This document shows, one piece after another, positions 1 to 12,330 of a DNA stretch of 64,000 bases. The translations under genes were made by a program, and so were the position numbers. The number at the start of each line of letters is the position of its first letter. Position 1 is the first letter of the stretch. The notes under the pieces are model-generated. The model was given only the letters and a program-made list of their open reading frames with translations, did not search any database and had not been told where the DNA came from. Source of the DNA: Macrotrachela quadricornifera (taxonomy: Eukaryota > Rotifera > Eurotatoria > Philodinida > Philodinidae); the NCBI GenBank assembly GCA_022393335.1, contig JAJEKB010021308.1, forward strand, positions 1,739,403 through 1,803,402, read 5' to 3'.

Positions 1-2420
1 TTGACAGTTGCTGTTATCTATAATTATCGAAGCATCTTATATACTTCACTAAAATACATGCTGTATCTCAGTTTATATGTCAAATATGGGAATCACTCTG
101 ATTTGAACAGTCCTTTCTTTTAGATTAAATTTCTTTCAAAACTTATTATTTTATACAGAAAGCCATTATCGAGGGTGCCTTAACGTTATACCGTCAATCT
201 CCACCAAACCATGAGGAAATGTAGGGAAAATATCATTTTCATACACAATCGACATTGCTCTATCAATTGCGGCAATTAGTTTTTTTTATCCTTAAATTTA
301 TTTTTTTCGATTTTTTTTTTCACAAACCGTACAATGGGCACGCTCTTCACTCACCTATGTTCAGTTCACGTAGCAGTATTGTCAGCGTTTCTCGTTATTT
401 TCTTAACAGTTCCTTATAAAAGCCATCACACATAAACAATAACCTATCGTGCTAAAACGATTTTGCGCAAATTTACCATCGAGCTCACTAAATCACTCCT
501 TCTATAATAAAGGACTCCGTAAAAAGTTTCTACCGGGATCTTCTAATAGGATTTTGGGGTAAGTTTTCTAAAAATCAGGTCAAATCCTTCTCAAATACGT
601 GTCCTCTCATATCTTCTGATACATAACATATACGCAAACATTTTCTGAAGAGAGGAATGAATATTTTGCAGAAAACGTTAAACAGTAATAATTCATAGTT
701 TTAGTAGTACAAAAATTTTCTCCTTCTATTTCTCTATGGAAAATTCACAGTGAAGGAAGGTTAGATTTTTTTCAACTCCTTTCTTCAGCAAGTTCCCATC
801 AGAGGCCGAAAACAAATCGAACCCAAAATTATTTTTTAAAAAGCAAATGATTGTATACAAACACATAAGAATCACGATTTATTCGATATACGTCTATACT
901 GTGAAATTCTAACATTATTTACAATTATCAAACGATGTTCGATTGATTGTTCTACACACTTAATATAACTTCCTTGAAAGGAACGTGTTTTCTTTGTAAC
1001 AATGAAACTCATTGTGTTGATGACCGCTCGGTCACTTGCCTGCGGCGTAACTCTTCAATTAATTTTTCTCTTATTCTCACCATTGTTTTATGCAAAGAAC
1101 AGACAGACGTCCATTTACTTGACGACAATACATAATTCTGTGATCAGTTGCTTCATTTTGATTTTTTCTTCACATCTACAATGGTTATTACATATCAATA
1201 TTCTTGTCAGAGGCCGAAAATGAACCGATCCGATCTTGTTCTTGTAGTTCCAGTGTTTTCCCACCGGAAACGGTGGTTTTGGCCGTTTCCTGAGGCTGGA
1301 ATCTTCGATCTGAGATCTGAAACATTTTAAGAGTAGGAGAACATAAAGTGAGAAAAAAAGGTTGAACTAATATCATTAAAATTGACTACCGGTCTGTTTG
1401 TTCTTTCTGGACTCAAGTTTCCTCTAGAGTTATTTTAGTTTCATTACGAAATAATAGAGATAGAGTATTTCTTTTCTATTTTAACAGATTGAAGTTCTTA
1501 CAGATCTGAGGTAGTTAACAAGTGTTAGTCTAAAAGGTAGGCATTTTCGAGCTAATAGACGAAAGAATAGATTATGAAGAAAATAGATTATAAATTTTCT
1601 TTTGCAAAAGAAACATCTGTAATAATAGAACAACAAAAGTAACTCGTAATGACTCTCGAAGTGAATGAAGATCTACTAATTTTACCATTTCTAATAAATC
1701 ATTCGCATCTAAATGTTTCTAGTACAAACTTCTAAAACTATACTTAAAATATTTGAATCGTTTTGATCCAGTCAAATTTGAAAGAATCTGTCAGAAATAA
1801 TGGAATCATTAACATGATGATATGCACTTATCAACCCCAATCTTTCAGATGTGTACCAATTTATAAAAAGTGACAAACTCATAACTCGATAAAAGAACAT
1901 TCATCCACGTGAAAACTATCAGTACTTATGCAATTCACCTGTCTTTTTCTATGAACTGAGTTTTCTCACGCAAAAAGTGAACTATGATATATAACGAGTT
2001 AGATTTATCATTCACAATGATACAAACAAAATTATTCCTTATTATGTTAAACGATATATTGAGACATCAGAAGTCTTACACATTCACCCAATATGTATGC
2101 TCTTCACCGAGAACAAGATTGTTGAAAAGTGACATGGCCGAAGCGACATGCAAATTCAATGTTACTTTGTAATCGGTCTTTCGTCTTTTTATAAGCGAGT
2201 GATGAGCTCATGCTTTGGAACTATATCCATTAGTCTGTAAATGCAAATGTAATCTTAATCCGCCAATAGTAAACTATGTGGTGATGAATACTCATTAATT
2301 CGGTGAATAATTGCATACTTGAAAATAGATTGATATTTTCATTAACTTATAGAAAAAAATATCAAAATTCTTTTATTATATAACTAAAAATATATTTAAT
2401 AAAATATTGTATCTTTTTAG
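1..2420. other. Upstream non-coding stretch
   Basis: No convincing gene is seen. It lies 5' of a plus-strand gene whose first exons are missing, so an N-terminal or signal-peptide exon could be here. The best candidate is a hydrophobic start at 1002 (MKLIVLMTARSLACG...), but no domain or splice support ties it to the gene. A GC-richer patch at about 1203-1310 (GGCCGTTTCC-type wording) resembles the patches at 7740-7850 and 31150-31260 and is probably part of a dispersed repeat. Confidence 0.4.
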
Positions 2421-4631
2421 TAATTAAAGCATGCATCGAAGATCACTATTTTATTAATGTCTTTAATGCTGATGATACATCAAAAGCATATGTCAATAAA
2501 CGACTTATTACAAGTCAAAATTATAGACAAGAATCAGGGTGGATAGATGTTAGTAAAGATATAATTCATGGTTTAAATAACTTTACATTCACAACATATA
2601 ATAATGTTGGTGGATTTAGTTGGGGTTTCGAAATCAAGATGGATAGTACTATTATTTTTTCTGATAAAGCAGGAGATGTAGCAGTACCGGGTGCTGGTGC
2701 CAAAAATAATGATCAATCTCAAACGAATCGATATGTTTATGAGAAGACATTTTGGATTGATGTCACTGATTGTCCTTTAAAAATTCCAAGAAGTAAGTGT
2801 TTGATTTGATTTCTATGCATAAATGCTACTGATCTTCATCTTCTATATAAATATGTTTTCCATCAGATTCTCATCTGGAATATTAAATGACCAGTCTTTT
2901 AATTCTGATGCATTTTCGATGATTTTTTATTATTATTTCGCTATGGAAACGGAACAAAATAACGCTTCTATTTAAAAATTCAGTCCGATTGTTCGAACCG
3001 TAGTAGAAATATTTAATTTTTCCATGGCAGTATGACTTTTGGGCCATATTCAGAGTGACGCAAAACACAGTTCACTAAAATAAAGATTGAATATCTCTAT
3101 TTTTACTAATAATAAAGGCATTTCTACGGAGATCCTTTGTTAAATATCATTTTTGATCTCTACAATAAATTGATCTCTTGTTTTAGAAATCAAAGGATGT
3201 ATCGATGATTTATACTCGATTCATGTCCTTAATGTGGATGATACATCAAATGCCTATGTTAATAAACGTCTTGTTACAAGTCAAAATTATAAACAAGAAT
3301 CAGAATGGGTAGATGTTAGTAAAGATATAATTAATGGTTTAAATAACTTTACATTCACAACATATAACAATGTTGGTGGATTTAGTTGGGGTTTCGAAAT
3401 CAAGATGGATGGTGATATTGTTTTTTCTGAAAAAGCAGGTGACGTACACATATGGGGTGGTGGTGCCATAAATAATGATCAATCTCAAACGAATCGATAT
3501 GTTTATAACAAAACGATTATCATTGATACTACTGATTGTCCTCCAAAAACTCCAAAAAGTGCGTATCTTAATTGGCTTATATAACATAGTGCTAGTGACT
3601 CTCAGTTATTAACATAAAAATTTTCAAGAATTTACTTTTTTTGATTTGATTCTCGCAGAATCTTGTCTGATGAAAATCTACAATAATTTTGTTTTTAAAT
3701 GGAGAGTAATAAATCTCTTTTAACAAAAGAATATAGTAGTCTGTCTCTAATCGTAGAACAATAAACCTATTCAAACAAAAGAATTGAATATATCACTGTC
3801 GAACGTAGAATAATAAGTCATTAAGCGAATGTTTCATATTGTTTGTACTTTCATACACCAATAGTGCATTTAACTGTTGAGCTGATAGATAATTCGAAGA
3901 TTTGTTCGAATATTTTTCAAGTGCAAAATGTTTGTTATTCTGCAATTTTTTTACATGAATCTCTCCTATCTTGTAATTTAGGTTTCTTCTTTTAATGAGG
4001 AAGTTAAGAGATTACGATTTGGAACTGTGTATATCTTAGGTTATATGTGTAAATATAATCTTTTTCACAGATCAAGAAAATTTCTTGCAATAGACGCTCA
4101 TCAATTCGATGAATAATCACACATGTGAGAGTAATCAAATTTCAGTTTAATAATATCTTAGCGAAGCAACTATTGTGTTGGTTAGTTTATAAAATGTGTC
4201 AGGATTCTTTTATCATAGTTAATACAAAATATATTTAATAAAATGATTTACCTTTCTAGAAATTCAAGGATGCACCAATGATACATACTCAATTCATGTC
4301 TTTAATGTGGATGATACATCAAATGCATATGTCAATAAACGTCTTGTTACAAATCAAAATTATAGACAAGAATCCGAATGGGTAGATGTTAGTAAAGATA
4401 TCATTGATGGTTTAAATAACTTTACATTCACAACATATAATGGTGGTGGTGGATATAGTTGGGGTTTCGAAATTAAGAAAGATGCTAATATTATTTTTTC
4501 TGAAAAAGCAGGTGATGTATACGGAGTGGGTAGTGGTGCCAAAAACAATGATCAATCTCAAACGAATCGATATGTTTATAACAAAACGATTATCATTGAT
4601 ACCACTAATTGCCCTTCGAAAATTACAAACA
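2421..4631 (+). repeat. Three tandem 372-bp domain exons
   Basis: Exons 2421-2792, 3187-3558 and 4260-4631 are each exactly 372 bp and encode near-identical domains. Shared features are GC-x(4-8)-YSIHV, DDTS-AYVNKRLVT, W-DVSKDII-GLNNFTFTTYN, SWGFEIK and NNDQSQTNRYVY, with one Cys near each end. The layout (aspartate-rich start, Tyr-Val-Asn turn, Trp-Asp-Val-Ser, then G-L-N-N-F-T-F) resembles galactose-binding-like jelly-roll domains. That fold assignment is inference. A fourth copy lies on the other strand at 22362-22730. Copy 3 carries the most complete acceptor context and is closest to the inverted copy. Confidence 0.75.
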
Positions 4632-7415
4632 GTAAGTGTTTGAGTTAAGTTATGTGCGTAAGTGTTACCGATCTTCAGCTAAAAGCAGCAGTTTTCAGAA
4701 GTTTAGCATTTAACCCTTTGAGAACTGGGAATTCAGAAATGAACCATCTATTTTGTAGCAAAGAAAAAAATGTTTGTTTTACATTAAACAATTGCATTTA
4801 TCATCTCACACTTTTCTTTTCCTACTTCCTTCTTTCAAATAAATTGTTGTCAAATATTGTTTAGTTTTGCTGAGAGAGTACAATGACGCCATGATTTCTA
4901 TCATCTGCTATGACCTTTCTTTTTTGTATGAGAAGATCGAATGATAATCTCACACTGTCAGAATGAATCAACAACATAAACCTGGACTCTCTGTCAACTG
5001 ATCTATTTCGAAGAGTTCATCATCCGAATCAAATGAACCCAGTGAATATACTTCAACATATTATATCAGTGTAAGGAACGTACGGATATAATTATTGATC
5101 ATTAATCCGTATTTCTTTCCGTTTGTAAAGGCAGTTTGACGTTGTCGATTCATTCTGACAGTGTAAGATTATCATTCGATCTTCTCATACAATTTTATGA
5201 CTACTAGCTTACATCAAACATTGAACCCGAGCAGAAATACATTTCATGAAGCTGTTCACGAAGTTTATCAGATTATTTTTAGTACCAACACTACTAGCAA
5301 GGGCATATTGTTGATTGTTTTTGACGTAGAGGGTCTATCAAACTTATTCGCACACTCATGAGATATAACCACGGTCCAGAAATTAGAAAATCAAGGAATT
5401 CGATGTTATTACAACAGTTACTCATATTACCGGACTTTCCAAGGCAGAGAAAATCAAGAAATTTTAAAAATCTGACAAATCTAGCAAATTTGGAAATTCC
5501 AGGAATTCAGCGTCATCTCTGTAGTGATCGAGACCATTGATTGAAATGTGCAGTGAAATTCTAAAAATTTTTTCGTATGGCTTAATTTTCTATAGTTTCT
5601 AAAATTCCACTATATGTTTTAAGAGAAGAATGCCTTCACCCTCATTATCCGGAATGCCTTAGAATTCAACGGATTTTAGAAATTTTGGATATTTTCTTGA
5701 GTTTCCAGATTCTAGATCGTGGTTACTACGGAATTTTTATTATTATTCAATAAGTTGAAGTATAATCTAATAGCGTTGAAAAATAGAAGTTTTTTCTCTT
5801 TATTTTTGGATATTTAAAAGTATATCAGAAGAAATCTTGGCAAAAATTGTACTAAATGACCTACACGGTAAAACACTTTTTAAGAATATACAAAAGCTTC
5901 GCGGCGTCATACAGTACGTTTCTTTTGTTTTGAAAATCTGAAAGAATTCAGTATAAAAGATGATTCCAGCGTAATATCAAAAAAGTTAGTCCTTTTTCAA
6001 TACAGTATTCCACTTAGGAACTGTACTCTTTTTTTTCATCCTTTATTATCATTCTCTGGAAAATCAGTAGATGATACACAAATATTTTGTACCATTCCAG
6101 GTCTATCGATACGATCCGTCATAGGCTTATCGCCCGCTGGAGCCGGTTCCAGTTATTATCACTAGTTTTCCACATGCAGCTGGGTTCTATCGTCTTTTCT
6201 TTTTAAAGAGAGCAGTATCTACACCCTCTTCCGTCCAACTTTGTTCAGTCACATATATACATGCCATGTAAGATCAATTTAGGATTTTTGTTTTTAATAA
6301 AGATCAAAATATGTTCAGTTTAGCTGCGGGTTTATTTTTTTTAATATTGTTTGTCTTTTCCTATTACATCTTTCGTACACATGACATAGGAGCACACTAA
6401 AAAGAAAATAGTGGGATGATTTCACACTGAATTGCAGAAAGTCTCACTTTTTAAAAATTATCCATTAATTTTTCTTTTATGTCAGTTCGAACAGCGAGTT
6501 TTCGTACTATTAGATGATTAGAATATTGAATCACATTTCACTAGATTTTAAATTGAAATTATCATACATTTGATTTGATATATAAATGTTGTAATGTTCG
6601 ATACGACTTAGATTTGTCTTGCTATTTCAGTTACATGTACTTCTCCTTGTAAAAATAATGGAACATGTACTAACCAAAATAATTGCACATGTCCAACTGG
6701 TTTCACTGGTCCAACTTGTGAAATTCGTAAGTGTTTCGATATAATTTTATATATAAGTCATTCTCGTTCTTTTTCAAAAGAATCCGTTGGATTATGTCGT
6801 GATAATGGAACATTTGACAAAGAACCCGTTCTATTGATCACATTTGGAAGTGGTTCAACTCAATATTCTAAGGCTACACCCAAAGATTTCAATTTCACTA
6901 CAACATATAAGCAACAATTTCAACCTAATACATACGATGGCATGTTCAGTTTTATCAATTCAATTCATGATGATTTTGCTGGAACATGGCACACTAATGC
7001 AACAGATCATACAGGCGATAAGGGTGGATATATGTTGTTAGTTAATGCTGACCAAAAACCTGGTCTGTTTTATGATGGCACAGTCAGGAATCTGTGTGTT
7101 GGATTACGTTATGAATTTTCTGTCTATGTAGCGAATGTTGTGAGCCAACTTGGACTCATTCAACCAAATATTCTATTTGAAGTTCGAAATCCAAGTGACA
7201 ATCGATTACTTGCTCAACTTTCTTCAGGAGATATACCAGCATATAAAAGTTTGACTTGGAAAAAGTATGGTCTTTCATTCGTAGCACCAACCAGTACAGT
7301 TGATCTCTTAATGATATCGAATGCCCCTGGTGGTGGTGGAAATGATTTAGTCATTGATGATATTGCATTAAACGCTTGTTCCCATCAAGGCAAGAGTTTA
7401 TGTCCTTCAAAATAA
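2421..7415 (+). CDS. Modular extracellular protein, 3' part: three repeat domains, EGF, bacterial-type terminal module
   Basis: Exons are read at 2421-2792, 3187-3558, 4260-4631, 6631-6726 and 6781-7415 (TAA). Each internal exon has an AG acceptor and GT donor, and every junction is phase 1, so the five exons join into one open frame. The product has three tandem copies of a roughly 124-residue beta-rich domain, one EGF domain and a C-terminal module of about 210 residues. The pattern fits a secreted or surface adhesion or lectin-like protein; the ligand is unknown. The 5' exons, including any signal peptide, were not found. Introns are 394, 701, 1999 and 54 bp. A polyadenylation signal follows the stop by about 200 bp. 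Joining the exons is inference from phase and order, because no transcript data are available. An alternative is that intron 3, which holds a MITE, separates two genes. Confidence 0.7.
4924..5192. mobile_element. MITE with about 52-bp terminal inverted repeats, copy 1
   Basis: The element begins TTGTATGAGAAGATCGAATG and ends with its reverse complement. The 52-bp arms differ at two positions. It is about 269 bp, has no coding capacity and lies inside intron 3 of the modular gene. The sequence on both sides is T-rich, so no target duplication can be called. A second copy at 21749-22036 sits at the equivalent place in the inverted segmental duplication, so the insertion predates that duplication. 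Confidence 0.75.
6110..6245. repeat. Dispersed repeat, related to 32568-32700
   Basis: The two places share the order CATAGGCTTATC, CCGCTGGAGCC or its variant, AGTTTTCCACATG, GGGTTCTATCGTCTTTTC and CACCC-TCTTCCG. Both read in the same direction. No reading frame is conserved, so this is a non-coding dispersed repeat, probably from a decayed transposon. Here it lies in intron 3. Confidence 0.6.
6631..6726 (+). CDS. EGF-like domain exon
   Basis: A 96-bp phase 1-1 exon with CAG acceptor and GTAAGT donor. It encodes one six-cysteine EGF module: TC-x3-PC-x3-GTC, then NNCTC and CPTGFTGPTCE. It lacks the D/N-x-D/N and D/N-x4-Y/F residues typical of calcium-binding EGF. It is an exon of the 2421-7415 gene and probably acts as a spacer before the terminal module. 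Confidence 0.8.
6781..7415 (+). CDS. Terminal exon: Bacteroidetes-type surface-protein module
   Basis: About 210 codons ending in TAA, entered by a phase-1 junction after a 54-bp intron. Signature stretches are the WH-x(5)-DHTGD-x-GGYM-x-VNAD start, LC-x-G-x-x-YEFS, the SSGDIPA turn, LTWKKYGLSF and the NAPGGGGNDLVIDDI close followed by AC. I recognise this wording from large secreted proteins of Bacteroidetes that carry type IX sorting domains. It is not a common animal module. Here it sits in a spliced gene behind an EGF exon, so contamination is unlikely and ancient horizontal transfer is the simplest explanation (inference). The bacterial sorting tail is absent; the protein ends soon after the module. 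Confidence 0.7.
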
Positions 7416-7617
7416 CAAAATATCAATTCTATAGACATTACATCATTTTAAGTAGTAGTATATTTTTACTCAACCTGACAACTTCATTACCTTTTTCTTC
7501 CTGCTTATTCTTTATAAGGTTGTTTTGCTTATTTTTCTCATTTTCACATTAATAATTGTATGGGAATGTTTTATTAATACATATAAGCATGTGTAATGTG
7601 ATTCATATTTAATTTGA

Positions 7618-7627
7618 AATAAATAAA
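7618..7627 (+). other. Polyadenylation signal
   Basis: Two overlapping AATAAA hexamers about 200 bp after the TAA of the modular gene, placed to serve as its 3' processing signal. Confidence 0.5.
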
Positions 7628-9529
7628 ATCTTAGGCGTAGTTAGCTAATAGTAGTATTCGATAAATGTTCTTCTATTAATGATGAGGATCACAACATGTA
7701 TGACATATTCTTGAAAAAATTCATTCTTAACAAAAACAATGAATTCTACTCCAGAACGGCCATTCCGATCCCCAGAAACCGCGCCCTAAACGGTGCAATA
7801 CGGCATTAATTTTCACCGTTAAAGGCCGTTCTCTTCGACCTGAAACACTTTTCTGCACTATCTTGAAGTTTGTTGGTAGACAAATGAAGTTCTTTTCCGT
7901 TTCTATAAAAATAGAAAACATATTTCAGTAATAAACAGAAAAAATTTCTATTTTGTCATTTAAAAGACATGCTCAACAATAAATATTAGAATGCGTAATT
8001 ACAAGAAATACTATAATTATTTTTTTGTACAAATTTATTATAAACTGCTATAGAAAACAAAAAAATATATTGAATATTATTTATGTGAAAAATCATTTGA
8101 ACAAATTATTAAAATAAATACATTGAGTAAATAATTACATAATGAATGCTAATTCTTGTCTTGAATGTAATTGATTTTCCAGGAATTTGTCAATAACTTT
8201 AATTAAAAACTGAAGATAAAATTTATTAGAAGTTTCTGATTATTTCTCTTAGAGTATATTTGTTCGATAATATATTAAAAAGAAAAATGTTTGTGAAAAA
8301 TCCATAGATATAATACATTGATGCTTCATTTTTGAAAATTTTTGCTAATAATTCATCATTGTTTTCTCTCAAATACAATGCATAATTTACCTTTTTTTTT
8401 TGAACAAAATATAAGATGAGCATAGAAAAAGTAATACTCTTTATTATCAAATTAAACGAACAAGTAAGAATAAGTGAAAAAGAAAATGTATCAGCTATGT
8501 CTTGTCTTAGGAAAATTACAGAAATATATTTGATTAAGGGATCTAAAATTTGTATTTGTTTTAATAATGTCAATGAATCATGTTTTCATCTATATAATTA
8601 TATATCAGACTGAAACCATTCAGTATTATTCATTTTGAATCGAATTTTTTTCTAAATTAAACTTTTCAAAACAGGAAAATATCGGTGAAGATGAATTCTT
8701 TCGATCAAACATTATGTAGAAGCCGTTTCAACTTGTAAAATCTTCTTTTACGTTATTTACTTAATCAAACACATTCATCTAAGCAGATCTCATTAAATGT
8801 TCATCTACAAAAGTTCTAAACACGATTAATTTTTCTTGACTTAAGCCAAAAATATGTTCCATAATGATCTTCATCAAGTATTCGGTAAATTTTTAACATA
8901 TTCGAGGTGATTTAGTTTTCATACAGAAATTGATCAAGATACTCGTACTTCTCGAGAATATTCTCATTCTCTATTTTGTATATATTTCCGTTCTTATTGA
9001 CGAATTTATATTGTTCTTAAATTTCCTAAGCATATCATTTTAGTTTCAGTGACGAAGTCTCACTGCTCCAGCAATAAACGAATAAGTGTGAAAGGCATGC
9101 TTCTAAAAATAAGACCAAACAAACATTGTCAAAACCTCTCCTTAATTTTCACAATAAATGCATCTGTCTGTCAAAAGAAACAAGACGATGTCCTTATTGT
9201 AGCATTAAGAAAGCAGACTTTCGATTCAACATTAAGTGATTTACTTACAAATTGCAATTTTGTTTAAACGATGAAAAAATATTGTTTCTTTGATTATCAT
9301 AAGATTTTTATGTAGTTATCTTCAGTTAAAACATTGCCCCCTCCTCGTAAGTCTTCTAAATTGTCAGTTGGTAAAGGTCTGTATAAAAAAAAACAAATTC
9401 TAGTTTTCATTGTTTATGATACTTCATTTTCGCTATATACGAACAAAATAAATATTACATACAAAAAAACAGCTACATTTTATTTTTTCCACATATTAAA
9501 TAATGTTAGTTATTTTGACCCTGTTGATA
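7628..9529. other. AT-rich intergenic stretch
   Basis: No gene is supported. Open frames near 8226-8613 overlap on both strands and have the Ile/Asn/Phe/Lys make-up of AT-rich noise. A GC-richer patch at 7740-7850 (CCCTAAACGG, AAAGGCCGTTCTCTTCGA) is an inverted relative of 31150-31260. Confidence 0.5.
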
Positions 9530-11834
9530 ATGATTGAGTATATTGTTGTTGTTCTGATGCTTTACCAACTACAATATTAATACGATCTTCTGTATCGTTA
9601 TCATCATTCATTGACGATACCCAGTCAGTTGAACTTCGATCAAATATGAAGTCAGGCATTGTATGAAGAGAAATAGATGAATCATCTGATCATACTACCA
9701 ACGAGAAAATTAATTGTACACATATTTTTAATGGATATTTTCATGAATAGTCAAACATAACAAATACAAGATTGTTAGAAAAATGTTTCGTCTATAGAAA
9801 TTTGTAGAGCTTCTCACGCTGACGACTTTAGTAAAAAACATTTTCGTATTTATTCAATAAATAATGGTGCCAGGGTTTACATACTCAAAAACTTCAACTA
9901 CTCTTGACTAATGAGCGGTAAGCAATTAACGTTTTTGAATATGTAGACCTAAGCACCATTATTTATTGCATAAATTCGAAAATGTTTTTTTTACCAAAAT
10001 AATGAATATAAGAAGCTCTACAAACTTCTATAGACGAAACATTTTTCTGATAACCTTGTATTTTTTGTAATTAACTATTCATGCAAGTATTCATTAAAAA
10101 TAGGTATATAATTAATTTTTTCGTCGGTAGATATATAGCCAATATTTCTAAATGCTTTAAGAAAATCGATCGGTTTTAATGTTCGTGGCCATGCAGATCA
10201 TGTAAATCTGGTACAAAGAATACGTAATTGAGATGCAGTAAGTTTTATTTTACTTCTTGATCCATTTTGACCAATATATTCTTCGACGACATGATCGTAA
10301 TGACTCTTAAAAACTGAAAAAACAGAAACATCAAGTACCTGTACACACATAGTGCAACCTTTTGGTATAAGAGCAACCACTACTCGTTTTTTACATAAAT
10401 CACGAATAACATTAGCAATCATTAACTTTGGATGAGGATCTTTAACCTATAAATGTAAAATCGTACGATATTATTTTGTATAAATTTGCAAACAATTCTT
10501 ACTTTCGACCATCATAATTGTACATAACGATCCATTGTTGTACCATTTATTACGCTTTTTAGTGTAAAAAACACAAGAACTCCTTGAGCATAGTGATCTT
10601 TTTTTGTTGATGTAATACGATCTTGACCTTTAAAAATCCAAGCATAATCCATTCCAAAATTATCTTCACCAAATACAGTCAGAATTAATGTAGCAAAATG
10701 TTTATTGGATAAATGATCTTCTATATCATTTTGTGCATCTATATGATTAATAGACCGTTTGTACTGATCATCAAATAATACAATAGAAGTTTCATCCATA
10801 TTACAAACATCACATGATGTGAAAGCTTCGATCGATCCTCGTTTAGGGCCCCAGTTATTGACACGACATATGTAAGAATAAAATGAAGTAACATATTTAT
10901 AGGCATCTGTTAAAGCAATTTTTTGTTGACGTTTTTATCTCTGAAGAGATAATCTATGGCGTGTCAAAAATCGATAATATCATTTGCATGATGGTGGTTC
11001 ATGGTTCAATCCAGCACTTAATTTGACACCTTGTCGTCGAAGCTGTTTTAATGTAACTTTTTCATCTGGAATATTTGATATATTGTTGCAGATAGTAGAA
11101 TTTGAATCAATTTTACCTCTTCTTTTGACGAAACCAGGCTAATAATTTTAAATCGAAATCAATATATTTTAACTTTTTCCTGCCCCACCCAATGAAATCT
11201 AATATTCGTTATTTAAGTCAATTACAATGGTTAACCTTTTTTAATTTTTACAATATTGAGTAATTCATGTTCGCATCTTAACCATTTTCGTTTTTGAGCT
11301 GTTGTACAACCATGCTCAACGGCAATTCAATGTTTACTTTCATTAGACTTGAAAGTATTAATAGTATAAAGCTTGTCGACTATCGACCACTGACGACGTC
11401 TACCTTTTGAAGGTTTTTTCGTATCATTATTCGACCCATCGGCATCAGTTGCAATTGGTAATGAATATGACATTGAACTATTAGCACATTTATCAGATGG
11501 ATAATGTCTATTTAAATCATTATCTGAAAAATCAGAAACAGAATCTAAACATATACCAGCAGATGCAGAGCTTTGGATATTATCATTAATGTTGGAACCA
11601 TGAATAGCATGATTATCAAGTAATGTAAAATCATTAATATTATCACCAAATTTCCGATTCATCATCGGGGATAAATGTTAAGTATTTTATCATATTAACA
11701 ATTTGATTTTCTTCTTCATCTATATTTGACATCACTTCTATAGAATCATCATCTTCTAATTCACTTGATGAATTACCGAAATCATCATTATCATTTGAGG
11801 GCAATCGATGTACTTCACCGTCATTCATTGACAT
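9530..11834 (-). pseudogene. Broken pogo/Tigger-like (DDE_1 superfamily) transposase
   Basis: Read on the minus strand from an acidic N-terminus (ATG at 11834) through a DNA-binding region to a DDE domain. Recognisable pieces are MDETSIVLFDDQYKRS with the first catalytic Asp (about 10799-10755), FGEDNFGMDYAWIFKG, then VVVALIPKGCTMCVQVLDVS (10388-10329), which matches the I-P-x-G-x-T-x-x-x-Q-x-L-D-V-S motif of this superfamily, and SAWPRT near 10180. The place where the second Asp should fall reads IANVIRDL, so that residue appears lost. In-frame stops interrupt the DDE and helix regions (for example at 10197), there is a frame change near 11660, and probable introns lie at 10447-10502 and 11137-11234. 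The C-terminal tail (TMPDFIFDRSS, about 9660) is separated from the rest by a foldback insertion. It is a dead copy. Confidence 0.7.
9691..10133. mobile_element. Foldback element inside the transposase 3' end
   Basis: The arms at about 9691-9895 and 9935-10133 are imperfect inverted repeats of roughly 200 bp around a 40-bp loop. Outer pairing starts CTACCAACGA against TCGTCGGTAG; inner pairing includes AGAAAAATGTTTCGTCTATAG. The transposase reading frame resumes on either side, so the element inserted into, or was acquired by, that gene. Confidence 0.65.
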
Positions 11835-12307
11835 GTTATTTACTGTTTGTTATGATTAAAAATATTCAATTTATACCTTTTTTTGTTTTTTTTCAATCGA
11901 AAAGAACAATGAAAATCATTTTTTTCTCTTTTTGTTCATTCATGAAAGAAAGTGGGGTGCATTGTTCTGTTTGTTCGTCCGACATTTTACTTTGAGTAGA
12001 ACATCTTTCTCAGAGAGCAACAATAGAAAATTCTGACATACAAAATTTTGTTAAGTATACTTGGTTAATAGAAGAAAATTTATTCTAAATAAAGGAGATT
12101 TGGGCTTTTTAAAATGTCTTTCAAATTTTTGCTAAAGGGGTCCTCTAATACAGGATGGATGTGGGGGGGGGGGGAGGAGAGAAGCGGTTAAAACAAAAAG
12201 CTTTGAAAAATATTTTTTTGGATTACAAAAAAATTCCGTCTTCAAAGGATTAATTAAAATGACACAGCAATCAAAAAATTATAATCAATAGCTGAAAATA
12301 AATAAAA
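11835..12307. other. Short intergenic stretch with a G12 homopolymer
   Basis: Nothing coding is seen. It contains a run of 12 G at 12163-12174, otherwise AT-rich sequence between the transposase start and the 3' end of the NHL gene. Confidence 0.5.
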
Positions 12308-12313
12308 TTTATT
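12308..12313 (-). other. Polyadenylation signal of the NHL gene
   Basis: AATAAA on the minus strand, 18 bp beyond the NHL stop codon. Confidence 0.5.
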
Positions 12314-12330
12314 AGTTCATTCCATTCATT

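Noticed and set aside
1002..1223. Signal-peptide-like start as first exon of the modular gene
   Set aside because: Hydrophobic start only; no donor in phase 1 with a convincing context was identified, so it was not joined to the gene.
8226..8613. Overlapping open frames on both strands
   Set aside because: Ile/Phe/Asn/Lys-rich translations without motifs; neither strand has start or splice support.
9049..9267. 72-codon plus-strand frame
   Set aside because: No recognisable domain or repeat relation; probably chance.
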